The translations under genes were made by a program, and so were the position numbers. A stretch of 53,241 nucleotides of DNA from a virus. Location of the stretch: positions 1 through 53,241 of the IMG/VR virus record IMGVR_UViG_3300007619_000003; one strand, written 5' to 3'. The notes beneath the pieces were generated by a model that was not told where the DNA came from, made no database searches, and saw only the letters and a program-made list of their open reading frames with translations. This document shows, in pieces, positions 14,440 to 21,556 of this stretch. Numbering within the stretch: position 1 is the first letter of the stretch; the number at the start of each line of letters is the position of its first letter.

Positions 14440-14633
14440 GATGCCTCCTCGGGATCTTCCGTGATGACGACCTCCTCGGGCCACTCGGTGGGGGCCGTGG
14501 CCGGCGAGACGGCGCCCCGCCGGGCGCGGAGCTCGTCGCCGTAGCCGACGTAGAAGCACTGCGAGTAGCGCCCCGCCGCCCGCTCGACGCGGACCGGGGG
14601 GGGCGTCGCGACGCGGACGTCCCAGGCGCTCAC
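14436..14633 (-). CDS. Hypothetical protein, 65 aa
   Basis: GTG 14633 overlaps the previous stop. The product has an aromatic central strand (Gln-Cys-Phe-Tyr-Val-Gly-Tyr-Gly-Asp-Glu) and an acidic tail (Glu-Asp-Pro-Glu-Glu-Ala). Function unknown. Confidence 0.5.
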   Translation of the reverse strand: MSAWDVRVATPPPVRVERAAGRYSQCFYVGYGDELRARRGAVSPATAPTEWPEEVVITEDPEEAS

Positions 14634-15094
14634 GAGCGGACTCCCGCGTTGTAGGCGGCGGCGGCGGCGAATGCGGCGTCGGCTTTCGCGAAGCTCGCCA
14701 TCTCGCAGGCGGGCTCCTCGTCGACGTAGCAGTCGACGGCGAACTCCCCGGTCGCGGCGTTCCAGCGCGTCTGCGCCGTCCCGTGTCCGCGCCGGAGCGC
14801 CGTCTCGAAGAAGCGACGGTCGAACCGGACGTGGTACCACCCGCCGCCGGCGGCGGCGACGTACAGCCAGCCGGGCCCGGACGTCTGGCGGCCGAAGCGG
14901 GTGCCACCGGGCGGCGGCTCGCGGCGGACGGCGACCCAGACGGGCTCCTGTCCGCGCCACTTCCCGAGTACGAGCGAGTAGCCCTCCGGCGCGAAGCCGG
15001 GGCGCTCGCGGCGGACCCAGGGATGCAGCCATTGCCAGGACCCGGCGAAGACGACGACACCGTCCTTCCGGACGCGGGCGCTCGGCGCGCTCAT
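14630..15094 (-). CDS. Hypothetical protein, 154 aa
   Basis: ATG 15094 lies in an ATGA overlap. Trp/Tyr-rich beta-type domain (Gln-Trp-Leu-His-Pro-Trp-Val-Arg-Arg-Glu, Gly-Trp-Leu-Tyr-Val-Ala) followed by an acidic, Ala-rich helical C-terminus. No catalytic motif seen. Confidence 0.55.
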   Translation of the reverse strand: MSAPSARVRKDGVVVFAGSWQWLHPWVRRERPGFAPEGYSLVLGKWRGQEPVWVAVRREPPPGGTRFGRQTSGPGWLYVAAAGGGWYHVRFDRRFFETALRRGHGTAQTRWNAATGEFAVDCYVDEEPACEMASFAKADAAFAAAAAYNAGVRS

Positions 15095-15438
15095 CGGAAC
15101 GCCCTCACGATCGCGCGGAGCTCGTCGAGCATCCGTCGGTACTCGCGACCCTCTTCGGTCGCGAGCCAGGCTTCCCGCTTCCCGTCCGCCCGGAGCTGCT
15201 CCGCCCGGAGAATCGGAGCGAGCGTCGCCCGGGTCCGCGGAGCGCTCCGCAACGCCGGGCTCTCGAGACGCACGCGCTCGGCGCCGAGCCGGACGTGGAA
15301 CGCCCGCCCCGTCTTCTCGTTGTACCGGTAGCCGACGAGCGGGCGGGCGAAGACGACGGTCGAGCCGTCATCGGAGAACGAGACCGACGAGACGATCAGG
15401 ATCCGTCCGTCGAGCTCGACGGTTCGGACGGGCTTCAT
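15091..15438 (-). CDS. Hypothetical protein, 115 aa
   Basis: ATG 15438 in ATGA overlap. The first half has beta strands (Arg-Ile-Leu-Ile-Val-Ser-Ser-Val-Ser-Phe), the second half is an Arg/Glu-rich helix. No recognised family or motif. Confidence 0.55.
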   Translation of the reverse strand: MKPVRTVELDGRILIVSSVSFSDDGSTVVFARPLVGYRYNEKTGRAFHVRLGAERVRLESPALRSAPRTRATLAPILRAEQLRADGKREAWLATEEGREYRRMLDELRAIVRAFR

Positions 15439-15854
15439 CCGACCTCCCGATCTTCGACGCGGGAGAGGGTCAGGCCGAAGCCGGCGAAGTTCCGCTCGAC
15501 GGCGTCGAGAAGACCGCGCGGGACGTCGAGCCAGGCGGAGCGATATCCGCGATCGTTCGGGACTTTCTCGCCCGTCAGCGCGTCGAAGACGGTCGGGAGC
15601 CAGCCGTCGTGAAGGTACTCCGCCGCCCGGGCGAGCTCCGCGAGCGTCGCGTCCGCGGAGAGCGCGGCGGCGAGAGCTTCTTCAACCTCCGGCTCGTCTT
15701 CGCGGACGGCCTGGCGGCGCGCCGTCTCGAGCTCGGCGCGGGTTACCACGCCGAGCCCGATGACCCACTGATGCCCGAACTTCCCGAGCGTCAGGACTTC
15801 GAACCGGCGGTCGCCGTCGACGCCCCGGCGGACCCACTCGAACAGGCCGCTCAT
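15435..15854 (-). CDS. Hypothetical protein, 139 aa
   Basis: ATG 15854 in ATGA overlap. Mixed alpha/beta; the N-terminus (Phe-Glu-Trp-Val-Arg-Arg-Gly-Val-Asp-Gly-Asp-Arg-Arg) is followed by an acidic helical middle and a Trp-containing C-terminus. No function can be assigned. Confidence 0.55.
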   Translation of the reverse strand: MSGLFEWVRRGVDGDRRFEVLTLGKFGHQWVIGLGVVTRAELETARRQAVREDEPEVEEALAAALSADATLAELARAAEYLHDGWLPTVFDALTGEKVPNDRGYRSAWLDVPRGLLDAVERNFAGFGLTLSRVEDREVG

Positions 15855-16081
15855 CGCGCCCTCGAAACGTTCAGGTGGAAGACGACGTCCCCGACCCGGA
15901 GCGACAGCCCCGAGTCCTGGCAGCCCCGACGCCCTTCGAGGCGCTCCGCGTCGACGCGGGAGTCGCTCTCGTGGAGCTCGACGACGAGTTCCTCCAGGTC
16001 GGCGAAGTCCGCGCGGTCGAGCGCGGAGACGAGCGCGTCGGTCAGGCGAGCCCGTACGCGGGCGAGTTCTCTCTTTTCCAT
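15851..16081 (-). CDS. Hypothetical protein, 76 aa
   Basis: ATG 16081 has a GGAAAGAGAT ribosome-binding site, which fits a fresh entry point after the 137-nt gap upstream. The protein is a charged helix (Asp-Leu-Glu-Glu-Leu-Val-Val-Glu-Leu-His-Glu) with a short beta C-terminus. The gap (16082-16218) contains an A6 run and a CCGT...ACGG imperfect hairpin that may be a weak terminator for the lipoprotein gene. Confidence 0.55.
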   Translation of the reverse strand: MEKRELARVRARLTDALVSALDRADFADLEELVVELHESDSRVDAERLEGRRGCQDSGLSLRVGDVVFHLNVSRAR

Positions 16082-16218
16082 CGGTATCTCTTTCCGGCGG
16101 CCGCCCCGGGTGGAGTCGGGCGGGCGCCTCGTTGGTTTCTACTAAGGGGAACGGCGCACGAGGGCCAGACCGTAGGAAAACCCACGGCGGCCGCTCCGCT
16201 TTTTTCGCCGTCCCGGCT

Positions 16219-16731
16219 CTACACGCAGGGGCCGGAGACGGTCCGGCAGCAGGCTTTCCCGCCGGGGAGACCGGCGCCCGGGGACCGGCAGACGCCGGCG
16301 CCGCAGTCGGACTGTTCGTCGCACCAGTCGCCGACGTCGCCGCCCTGGCACACCCCGGCGGCGCAGTAGAACGCGCGATCGCAATCCCGGTCCTCCTGGC
16401 ACGCGTCCTGGTAACCGCCGGTTCCCCACGGCTCCTCGACGGGCTCTTCCGGCTCGTCGGGAGCCGCTCCCGCGTCCGCCGCGGGCGGCTCGACGGGTTC
16501 GTCCGGCTCGTCGAGAACGGGCTCCGCGCCTGCGTCCGGGGCGGGCGCCGGCTCGTCGGGCTCGTCGGGCTCGTCGGGCTCGTCGAGCTCGGCGAGCTCG
16601 GCGGCGGGGCGCTCGGCGGAGAGCCCCACGAGATCCGCGACGGGCGCGGCGGGCGCCGGCTCGGGGACTTCGCCGGGCGGGGCGCCGCAGGCGAGTAGCA
16701 CGAAGGCCACGACCAGGGAAAGGCGGGTCAC
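16219..16731 (-). CDS. Cys-rich lipoprotein of Myxococcota type
   Basis: A 170-aa protein from GTG 16731. The N-terminus Leu-Val-Val-Ala-Phe-Val-Leu-Leu-Ala-Cys is a lipoprotein signal with Cys15 as the lipid site. An Asp-Glu-Pro repeat linker (about 50-100) follows. The C-terminal domain has about ten Cys in the spacing Cys-x4-Asp-Cys, Cys-Ala-Ala-Gly-Val-Cys, Asp-Trp-Cys-Asp-Glu-Gln-Ser-Asp-Cys, Gly-Val-Cys, typical of secreted proteins of Myxococcota. Expressed early, it could sit in the host envelope and block superinfection or adsorption; this role is inference. The gene was probably acquired from the host. Confidence 0.75.
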   Translation of the reverse strand: MTRLSLVVAFVLLACGAPPGEVPEPAPAAPVADLVGLSAERPAAELAELDEPDEPDEPDEPAPAPDAGAEPVLDEPDEPVEPPAADAGAAPDEPEEPVEEPWGTGGYQDACQEDRDCDRAFYCAAGVCQGGDVGDWCDEQSDCGAGVCRSPGAGLPGGKACCRTVSGPCV

Positions 16732-16952
16732 TTCTGACCCCGGGCGCGCAGGGCGGCGAGCTTCGCGCGGGAGCGAGCGAACGCCTGGCGCGCTTCGATG
16801 AGGTTTTCGGCGGCGGCGGAGCCCGTCGTGATCGCGACGACGCGGTTCCGCGACGCGTAGCGGGCGAGCCGCGGGAAGCGGGCGGCGAGTAGCTCGAGCG
16901 TCGCTGCGACGTTCGCGCGTCCGTCCGGGCGGCGGTTGCTGGAGTGGTTCAT
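16728..16952 (-). CDS. Hypothetical basic protein, first gene of the minus operon
   Basis: A 74-aa Arg/Ala-rich helical protein; ATG 16952 has a GGAG site. No motif recognised. As the promoter-proximal gene of the roughly 12-kb early operon it should be among the first phage products. Its stop overlaps the GTG of the lipoprotein gene. Confidence 0.55.
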   Translation of the reverse strand: MNHSSNRRPDGRANVAATLELLAARFPRLARYASRNRVVAITTGSAAAENLIEARQAFARSRAKLAALRARGQK

Positions 16953-17163
16953 GCTACTCCGATCGGCGCCCCGCCGAGAAGCTGAAGCTTCTTCCTGCGC
17001 GCTGGTCGTCGGGCCCCATCGCCCTCCGTCCCCAGGTTACCTACAGGGTGGGGAAAAACAAATCGCTAGCCCGATTCAGTACGCTCGGCGATCGTGTCAG
17101 CCTCGAAGTGGGTTTCCCCGAGAGAGCGTCGCGCGCCATCTCGGGGAGAGGAGGTAGCGTTCC
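16953..17163. promoter_or_regulatory. Divergent early control region
   Basis: This 211-bp gap separates the leftward early operon from the rightward replication genes. It holds an A-rich patch (GGGGAAAAACAAATCG, about 17052-17067). A possible leftward promoter is TTGTTT, 16-nt spacer, TAACCT, and a rightward TACGCT hexamer lies near 17082. A dyad AGAAGCT-GA-AGCTTCT occupies 16977-16992, and a second inverted repeat lies at 17115-17147. The arrangement resembles an early switch with operator sites for both directions. Confidence 0.5.
17115..17147 (+). promoter_or_regulatory. Inverted repeat upstream of rightward genes
   Basis: TCCCCGAGA (17115-17123) is repeated in inverse at 17139-17147 with a 15-nt loop. 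It ends just before the GAGGAGGT ribosome-binding site of GTG 17164. It could be an operator or an RNA hairpin affecting translation of the replication genes. Confidence 0.5.
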
Positions 17164-17496
17164 GTGAGAGAGAGTAGACCGACCGTCGAACCGCCGTCAA
17201 TTCTGCGCCGCCCGCCGGCGAGCGTCGCCGCAAGTTTCGCGCCCGATGCGACGCCCCGGGAGAGACGGCTCATCATCGGCGGCGAAGCGGTCCTCGGGCG
17301 CCCGCTCGCCTTCTACGCCTGGCGGCGGGACTCTATCCGCGCCGTCGCGCTCGTGCAGCTGGCGTACGAGGCGAACGACCCGTACCTCCTCGACCGCCCC
17401 GGACGCGTCACCGTCGAGTCCGTCATCGCCGAGCTCCGAGAAGCGAAGGACAGCATCGAGATCTTCGAGACGGTAATCGATGAGCTCCGCCGATGA
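17164..17496 (+). CDS. Hypothetical protein upstream of helicase
   Basis: A 110-aa protein from GTG 17164 with a strong GAGGAGGT site 8 nt upstream. Residues 35-60 are hydrophobic/aromatic (Arg-Pro-Leu-Ala-Phe-Tyr-Ala-Trp-Arg-Arg), then two helices with Asp/Glu and Arg. The last 17 nt overlap the helicase gene, so both are probably made together. Possible helicase loader or initiator partner by position; no motif supports this directly. Confidence 0.55.
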   Translation: MRESRPTVEPPSILRRPPASVAASFAPDATPRERRLIIGGEAVLGRPLAFYAWRRDSIRAVALVQLAYEANDPYLLDRPGRVTVESVIAELREAKDSIEIFETVIDELRR

Positions 17497-19024
17497 GCTC
17501 GTCCTCGCCCAGTCGCGCATAGCGGCCGAGCTGCTCGGCGACTGGTACATCCGCCCGAAGACCCGCGAGGAGTGGGAGGAACTCCCGCTCGACCTCTTCC
17601 CCGACGTCAAGCTCAGGGCGATTGCCAAGCTCGCGAACGAACGGATCGACCCCGAGCGGCTCGAGACGGCGCTTGCGCGGAACGGCGGGCGGGAGAGCTG
17701 GCCCTTCCCCGGCGACGCGGTCGACTTCCTGCTCAGCATGCCGACGCGGGCGAAGTCGTTCGCGGCGCTCGCCCACGAGCTGCGCGACGTCCACGGGCGG
17801 CGCGCGCTCCGGGACCAGCTCGGGGAGCTGCGCGACAGTACGGGCAAGCAGTCGACGGCCGAGCTGCTCGAAGCGCTCGAGAAGACCCGCTCTTCCCTCA
17901 GCGCCGGCGTCAGCGACCGCTTCGAAGTCATGAGCGAACGCGTGCTCCTGACGCCGCCCGGACCCACTACCTGGATCTGCAAAGGGCTCTCGCTCGCGGA
18001 AGAGGAGCAGCCCGTCGTCATATTCGCCCGCGCCGGCGAAGGCAAGAGCTGGGTCGCCTTCGAGCTCGCCGTCGCCGTCGCGAGCGGCTCTCAGTTCTGC
18101 GGCGTCCTTCCCGTCAAGCGCGGCAAGGTGCTGTACCTCGATTACGAGGTTGGCGAGAAGTCGACCCGGCGGCGCGTCCAGACGCTCGCGAAGGGACGGC
18201 AGCGCGGCCCGTTCGAGGGGCGGCTCCGCCCGGTCATCTCGCCGCGCTTCCGGCTCGACGATCCGAAAGCCGAAGACATCCTGGCCCGCGAGACGGACGG
18301 CCATCTCCTCTGCGCCATCGACTCGTTCGCCGCCGCGTACGGCGGCGTGGACGAGAATACGCCGCAGGTCGGGCAGCTTCTCGGGATGATGTACCGCGTC
18401 ACGCGCCGGACCGGCTGCCAGTTCCTGCTCGTCCATCACTCGCGGAAGCGGTCCCGCGATGGCGGCCAGGGCGGCCAGGGCGGGAAGAACGACGAGAGTG
18501 AAGACCTCGAGGCGATGCGCGGGAGCGGCTCGATTCCCGCGCAGTCGTCGGCGGTCTGGGCCCTGAACGGTAAGCTCGCCGAGGGCGCCCGCCTGACCAA
18601 CCCGAAGAACCGCGTCGCGAAGAAGTCCGACGGCTTTACCATCACGCTCTGTCAGGCGGCGGACGACCCGCGCGATCCGGCGATGGGCGCGCTCCGTCTC
18701 GAGTGCCGCCCGCTCGAGACCGAGCCCGACGAAGAGTCCGGGTTGCAGCGTGACCAGTCGCTCGCCAAGGCGTCGGAGCGGGTCCTCGAGTTCGTCCGCC
18801 ACCACCCGATGACGTCGACCCGGCGGCTCGCGGAAGAACTCGGACTCAAGGACCGGGTCATCCGGGTCGCGCTCGAGCGGCTCGTCGAAGACGGCGTCGT
18901 CGAGCGCGGAAACCCGGGGGGGAGACAGGCCGGGCGCGGGAGCGCCTGGGTCGCCGTCGGCGCCGACGGGACGAAGCCGTTCGACCAGGGCGACATGTTC
19001 CCGGAGCCCGACGACGGCCTATAG
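17480..19024 (+). CDS. Replicative helicase, DnaB N-domain plus RepA/RecA-type ATPase
   Basis: A 514-aa protein. Residues 1-125 resemble the DnaB N-terminal helical domain. A RecA-fold ATPase of the RepA/AAA_25 type follows: Walker A around Gly186-Glu-Gly-Lys189-Ser190, a conserved Asp-Tyr-Glu (221-223), Walker B Cys-Ala-Ile-Asp281-Ser, and Leu-Leu-Val-His-His-Ser (316-321). A Gly/Gln-rich loop and a C-terminal winged helix (about 430-480, Arg-Arg-Leu-Ala-Glu-Glu-Leu-Gly-Leu) complete it. It likely forms a hexamer that unwinds DNA at the fork. The iteron-like repeats start directly downstream, consistent with an origin beside its helicase gene. Confidence 0.8.
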   Translation: MSSADELVLAQSRIAAELLGDWYIRPKTREEWEELPLDLFPDVKLRAIAKLANERIDPERLETALARNGGRESWPFPGDAVDFLLSMPTRAKSFAALAHELRDVHGRRALRDQLGELRDSTGKQSTAELLEALEKTRSSLSAGVSDRFEVMSERVLLTPPGPTTWICKGLSLAEEEQPVVIFARAGEGKSWVAFELAVAVASGSQFCGVLPVKRGKVLYLDYEVGEKSTRRRVQTLAKGRQRGPFEGRLRPVISPRFRLDDPKAEDILARETDGHLLCAIDSFAAAYGGVDENTPQVGQLLGMMYRVTRRTGCQFLLVHHSRKRSRDGGQGGQGGKNDESEDLEAMRGSGSIPAQSSAVWALNGKLAEGARLTNPKNRVAKKSDGFTITLCQAADDPRDPAMGALRLECRPLETEPDEESGLQRDQSLAKASERVLEFVRHHPMTSTRRLAEELGLKDRVIRVALERLVEDGVVERGNPGGRQAGRGSAWVAVGADGTKPFDQGDMFPEPDDGL

Positions 19025-19400
19025 CGCGGCGCGTCTAGCTCTGCGTTAACGCGTGTTCCATGAGTTAAACCGGACGTCGCCGAACGCTTACCTAAGAGGC
19101 GCGGTGTCTCAGCGGGTTTCCCGAATAGTCCCGGGGCTCTGGGGTGATAGTTCGACGCTCGCTGGAACACGGCGTCGAACTAATGAGACGCGGAGACGGT
19201 GGGCTTACCGAAGCGACGTTTCGCTCCGGGCTTGTCGCCTTAACGAGGTGTCTCACTAGTTACACAAAAGTTCGACATGCTTGTTTTTGCCTGTCGTTCT
19301 GTTTGGGCCCGGCGTTCAGAATCGCGAATCCAGTATGAATATAGGGCGATTAGTCAGTGTCTCATTAGTTAAACGGGACCTCTTAAAAGTTAGACGAGCG
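19025..19400. other. Candidate replication origin with iteron-like repeats
   Basis: No gene is visible. An 18-bp unit close to GTGTCTCATTAGTTAAAC occurs at 19053-19070, 19248-19265, 19357-19374 and, inverted, at 19174-19191; half copies (GTGTCTCA) lie at 19104-19111. A second motif, AAAAGTT(C/A)GAC, follows two copies (19266-19276, 19385-19395). A perfect inverted repeat of 11 bp lies at 19148-19158 and 19172-19182. Local A/T-rich patches stand out from the GC-rich genome and could be the unwinding element. The helicase gene is adjacent. It could instead be a regulator-binding region. Confidence 0.55.
19053..19374. repeat. Four copies of an 18-bp repeat
   Basis: Copies at 19053-19070, 19174-19191 (inverted), 19248-19265 and 19357-19374; the last two differ by only two bases, and the inverted one matches the last at 15 of 18 positions. 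Spacing is irregular (about 100-120 bp), unlike a tandem repeat and unlike CRISPR. Confidence 0.7.
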
Positions 19401-19428
19401 TCGACAGGAGCGCGTCCGCCGCCGGGGA

Positions 19429-19470
19429 CCCCTCCCCCCCCGTCAGGGGGGGGGGGGAGGGGTTCCTCCC
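19429..19470. other. Long C-tract/G-tract stem with alternative pairing
   Basis: CCCC-T-C8 (19429-19441), a GTCA loop, then G12-A-GGGG (19446-19462), TT, and CCTCCCCC. The G-tract can pair with either flank. It may act as a terminator-like or replication-pausing structure, and its homopolymer length is also a likely sequencing-error site. The rest of the gap to 19604 shows nothing else. Confidence 0.55.
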
Positions 19471-19604
19471 CCGGCGCGGTCCGCCGCTCCACGCGCGGGC
19501 TGGGCACCGTTCGGAGCGTTCGAAGTTTCACCGCGGCGGCGAGTCCCGACCGAGTGACCCGACCGTCGCGCGCGCCGCGAACGGGCAGCCGATCCGATTT
19601 CGAC

Positions 19605-19634
19605 TAGACGGAGCCGCGCCGCGTCGGGTACCCT
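19605..19634 (+). promoter_or_regulatory. Promoter, near-leaderless
   Basis: TAGACG, 18-nt spacer, TACCCT, then 10 nt to ATG 19645. No Shine-Dalgarno is visible, so a transcript beginning almost at the start codon is likely. Confidence 0.45.
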
Positions 19635-19644
19635 CCGGGACTCG

Positions 19645-20028
19645 ATGGCGAAGGACGACTCGGCTCCGAAGACATCCCCGACCGGCGCAGGATCGGGGAA
19701 GCCGTCAGCGGCTGGGTCGGCCACCGCCGCCACCGGAGCGAGCGACGCGGAACCCGCCGAGGACCCGGACGTCGTTCGACGTCGAGCGATCGCTGACGAC
19801 ATCCGGTCCGCCGCTCCCGCGTCGGCCGACCCGAACGAGTGCCTGGCGATCGCGGAGAACGTCGCCGGCGGAGCGTACGAGAGCGGACAGGGCGACCTGG
19901 CGGGAGACCTGGCGGGCGTCGGCTGCCCCGAGGGCGATCGGCGCGCCATCTGTCGCCGCGTCGGAGTCTCGACGGAGCCCGTTCCTCCGCCGCCGCCGGA
20001 TGCTCCCGCTCTCGCCGCCGGCGAATAG
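19645..20028 (+). CDS. Hypothetical protein, 127 aa
   Basis: The N-terminal 45 residues are low-complexity Ala/Ser/Thr/Gly/Pro, followed by a small helical domain with three Cys (Asn-Glu-Cys, Gly-Cys-Pro, Ile-Cys-Arg-Arg) and a Pro-rich tail. No family is recognised. It opens the rightward early gene block and has its own promoter. Confidence 0.5.
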   Translation: MAKDDSAPKTSPTGAGSGKPSAAGSATAATGASDAEPAEDPDVVRRRAIADDIRSAAPASADPNECLAIAENVAGGAYESGQGDLAGDLAGVGCPEGDRRAICRRVGVSTEPVPPPPPDAPALAAGE

Positions 20029-20036
20029 CGTCGCCG

Positions 20037-20065
20037 TAGACACGGGCCGGCCGATCGCGTAGCTT
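20037..20065 (+). promoter_or_regulatory. Promoter with good -35
   Basis: TAGACA, exactly 17 nt, TAGCTT; predicted start near 20072. A short leader follows with CCGGAGAG before ATG 20089. The -35 matches the sigma-70 consensus in five of six positions. Confidence 0.5.
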
Positions 20066-20088
20066 CCGGGCTTTCCCCCGGAGAGACT

Positions 20089-20469
20089 ATGGCGAAGACA
20101 GATCCCGACGTCCCGATGGTCCGGAAGGACCTGACCGATGAGCAGGTCGAGGAGCGGAGCAAGGTGCTCGCGTCGCGCATCGTCGAGCGGATGAAGCTCG
20201 AGGAGAAGAAGCGGGACGCGGACAAGAAGTGGGCGGCTCAGCTGAAGCTGCTCGAAGAGCAAATCGATACCCTGGGACGCGAAGTCCACGAGCGGGCGTC
20301 GATGGTCCCGAGCCAGCTCGAGATGGGGCGCGACCCGGACGAGCCACCGCCGATCCCCGGAGTCGAGGCGTCGTCGTCGGCGCGGAAGAAGCGAGTCCGC
20401 GGGAGCAAGAAGTCGGCGCCGCGAAAGAAGAAAGCGACTCGAGCGAACGGCATCGCCGCTTCGCCGTAG
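20089..20469 (+). CDS. Coiled-coil protein with basic tail
   Basis: A 126-aa protein with a Glu/Lys-rich helix (residues 15-75) likely to form a coiled coil, a Pro-rich linker, and a very basic C-terminus (Lys-Lys-Arg-Val-Arg-Gly-Ser-Lys-Lys, Pro-Arg-Lys-Lys-Lys) suited to nucleic-acid binding. It is made from its own promoter with a GGAGAG site. Possibly a DNA-binding or nucleoid-associated protein; this is inferred from composition. Confidence 0.55.
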   Translation: MAKTDPDVPMVRKDLTDEQVEERSKVLASRIVERMKLEEKKRDADKKWAAQLKLLEEQIDTLGREVHERASMVPSQLEMGRDPDEPPPIPGVEASSSARKKRVRGSKKSAPRKKKATRANGIAASP

Positions 20470-20502
20470 CCCTCTCACCCACCCAAACGAAAGGAACCCC
20501 AA

Positions 20503-20784
20503 GTGACGGAAGGCCCCCGGCACAAGGCGCCCGAGATTGACCCGCTCAGTAGAGCGTGCGTCGGTCTCGGGCTTTTTTCCCGCGAGCGCGCGCTCGAGGA
20601 CGCGGCTCTCGTCGCGGTGACGCTCGCCCAGATGCGGAAGGAGCTCGACGCGGTCATGGCGGAGCGGTCCCGTCTCATCGCCCAGGGCGACTGCGGCATC
20701 CCGGTTACCCAGAGCGAGCTCGACGCGCTCGACGATATCGAGCGACAACTCCGCGCGGCGCTCGCGAGTGCGCCTGGGGCGTAA
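20503..20784 (+). CDS. Hypothetical helical protein, 93 aa
   Basis: Starts at GTG 20503 with an AAAGGAA site. Largely alpha-helical (Leu-Ala-Gln-Met-Arg-Lys-Glu-Leu-Asp-Ala-Val-Met-Ala-Glu-Arg, then Glu-Leu-Asp-Ala-Leu-Asp-Asp-Ile-Glu). No motif recognised. Confidence 0.5.
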   Translation: MTEGPRHKAPEIDPLSRACVGLGLFSRERALEDAALVAVTLAQMRKELDAVMAERSRLIAQGDCGIPVTQSELDALDDIERQLRAALASAPGA

Positions 20785-20787
20785 GCG

Positions 20788-20994
20788 ATGAGCGGGAAGG
20801 ACCCGGGCGAATGCCGTTCCTGCGGCGGTCTCATCTACTGGGTGACGATGGCGAGCGGGAAGCGGATGCCGGTCGACCGGGGCGGTCAGAAGCGGGTCGT
20901 CGACGTCGACGGGACCTGGCGGGTGATGACCGCGTTCCGCTCGCACTTCGAGTCGTGCAAGGACGCCGACCAGCACCGGAGACCGCGGTCGTGA
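20788..20994 (+). CDS. Small zinc-binding protein
   Basis: A 68-aa protein of a type common in phages: Cys-Arg-Ser-Cys-Gly-Gly (9-14), Met-Ala-Ser-Gly-Lys-Arg-Met-Pro-Val-Asp, then Ser-His-Phe-Glu-Ser-Cys and a His further on. The Cys/His set should bind one zinc. Function unknown; relatives sit among early genes. Stop overlaps the next GTG. Confidence 0.6.
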   Translation: MSGKDPGECRSCGGLIYWVTMASGKRMPVDRGGQKRVVDVDGTWRVMTAFRSHFESCKDADQHRRPRS

Positions 20995-21323
20995 GCGGCT
21001 TCAACGACGACCTGTCCCGCGCGATGCGCGAGCTCGAGGCGGAGACGGGCTTGACCGGCCGGGTCGGGGAGACGGTAGAGGTCCGCCCGGCGACGGACGA
21101 CGAGCAGCGCGAAGCGCTCGAGCGGGAGCTCGGCCGCGACGTAACCGTCTGCGCGGAGTGTCTCCGCGCGTCCTGCTGGCACGGCGAGTTCATGTGCGAG
21201 CGGAGCCGGGACGCGAACGTCCGGACGCTGACGGTCCGCCAGCTCCGCTCGCTGAACCTCGAGCACCCGGACAACTACAGCCGGGAGCGGGTCGCCGAAG
21301 TCCACGGGAGCGAGCCGGAGTGA
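20991..21323 (+). CDS. Cys-containing protein, 110 aa
   Basis: GTG 20991 overlaps the previous stop. An acidic first half is followed by Cys-Ala-Glu-Cys, Ser-Cys-Trp-His-Gly-Glu and Met-Cys, a possible zinc site, and a C-terminal helix-rich stretch. No family recognised. Confidence 0.55.
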   Translation: MSGFNDDLSRAMRELEAETGLTGRVGETVEVRPATDDEQREALERELGRDVTVCAECLRASCWHGEFMCERSRDANVRTLTVRQLRSLNLEHPDNYSRERVAEVHGSEPE

Positions 21324-21556
21324 GCAACGTCTACCACGCCGTTGGGCACGACGGCCGAGCTCGCTGCGACCACGGCCTTGAGCTCGAGCTCTCGGCGGGG
21401 CGCACGTCGGGCAGCGTTCCGGCGCCCCAACGCTGTAAGCGCGCGGCTTGCGTCGTTCACTGGTGCGACGTCGACGTCGACCGTAACGGCTGCTCGCTGT
21501 TCGGGAAGGCCGCGCCGGCGAACGCATGCCGTCGAGCTCGACCGAGGGACGTCTGA
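21320..21556 (+). CDS. Cys-rich protein, 78 aa
   Basis: GTG 21320 overlaps the previous stop. The protein has Cys-Asp-His, Arg-Cys-Lys-Arg-Ala-Ala-Cys-Val-Val-His-Trp-Cys and later Cys residues, so a metal site is likely. Ends one base into the next ATG (TGATG). Confidence 0.5.
   Translation: MSNVYHAVGHDGRARCDHGLELELSAGRTSGSVPAPQRCKRAACVVHWCDVDVDRNGCSLFGKAAPANACRRARPRDV

Noticed and set aside
17423-18805. Long minus-strand ORF (460 aa) opposite the helicase gene
   Set aside because: Low-complexity Arg/Ala/Leu-rich shadow of a well-supported helicase with Walker motifs; no ribosome-binding site or overlap-type start.
19053-19374. CRISPR array
   Set aside because: Only four diverged copies, one inverted, with about 60-180 bp between them; no regular spacers or cas genes.
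19316-20225. Pro/Gly- and Arg/Ser-rich minus ORFs across the G-tract
   Set aside because: Low-complexity translations of C/G tracts and antisense of the 19645 gene; no start signals.
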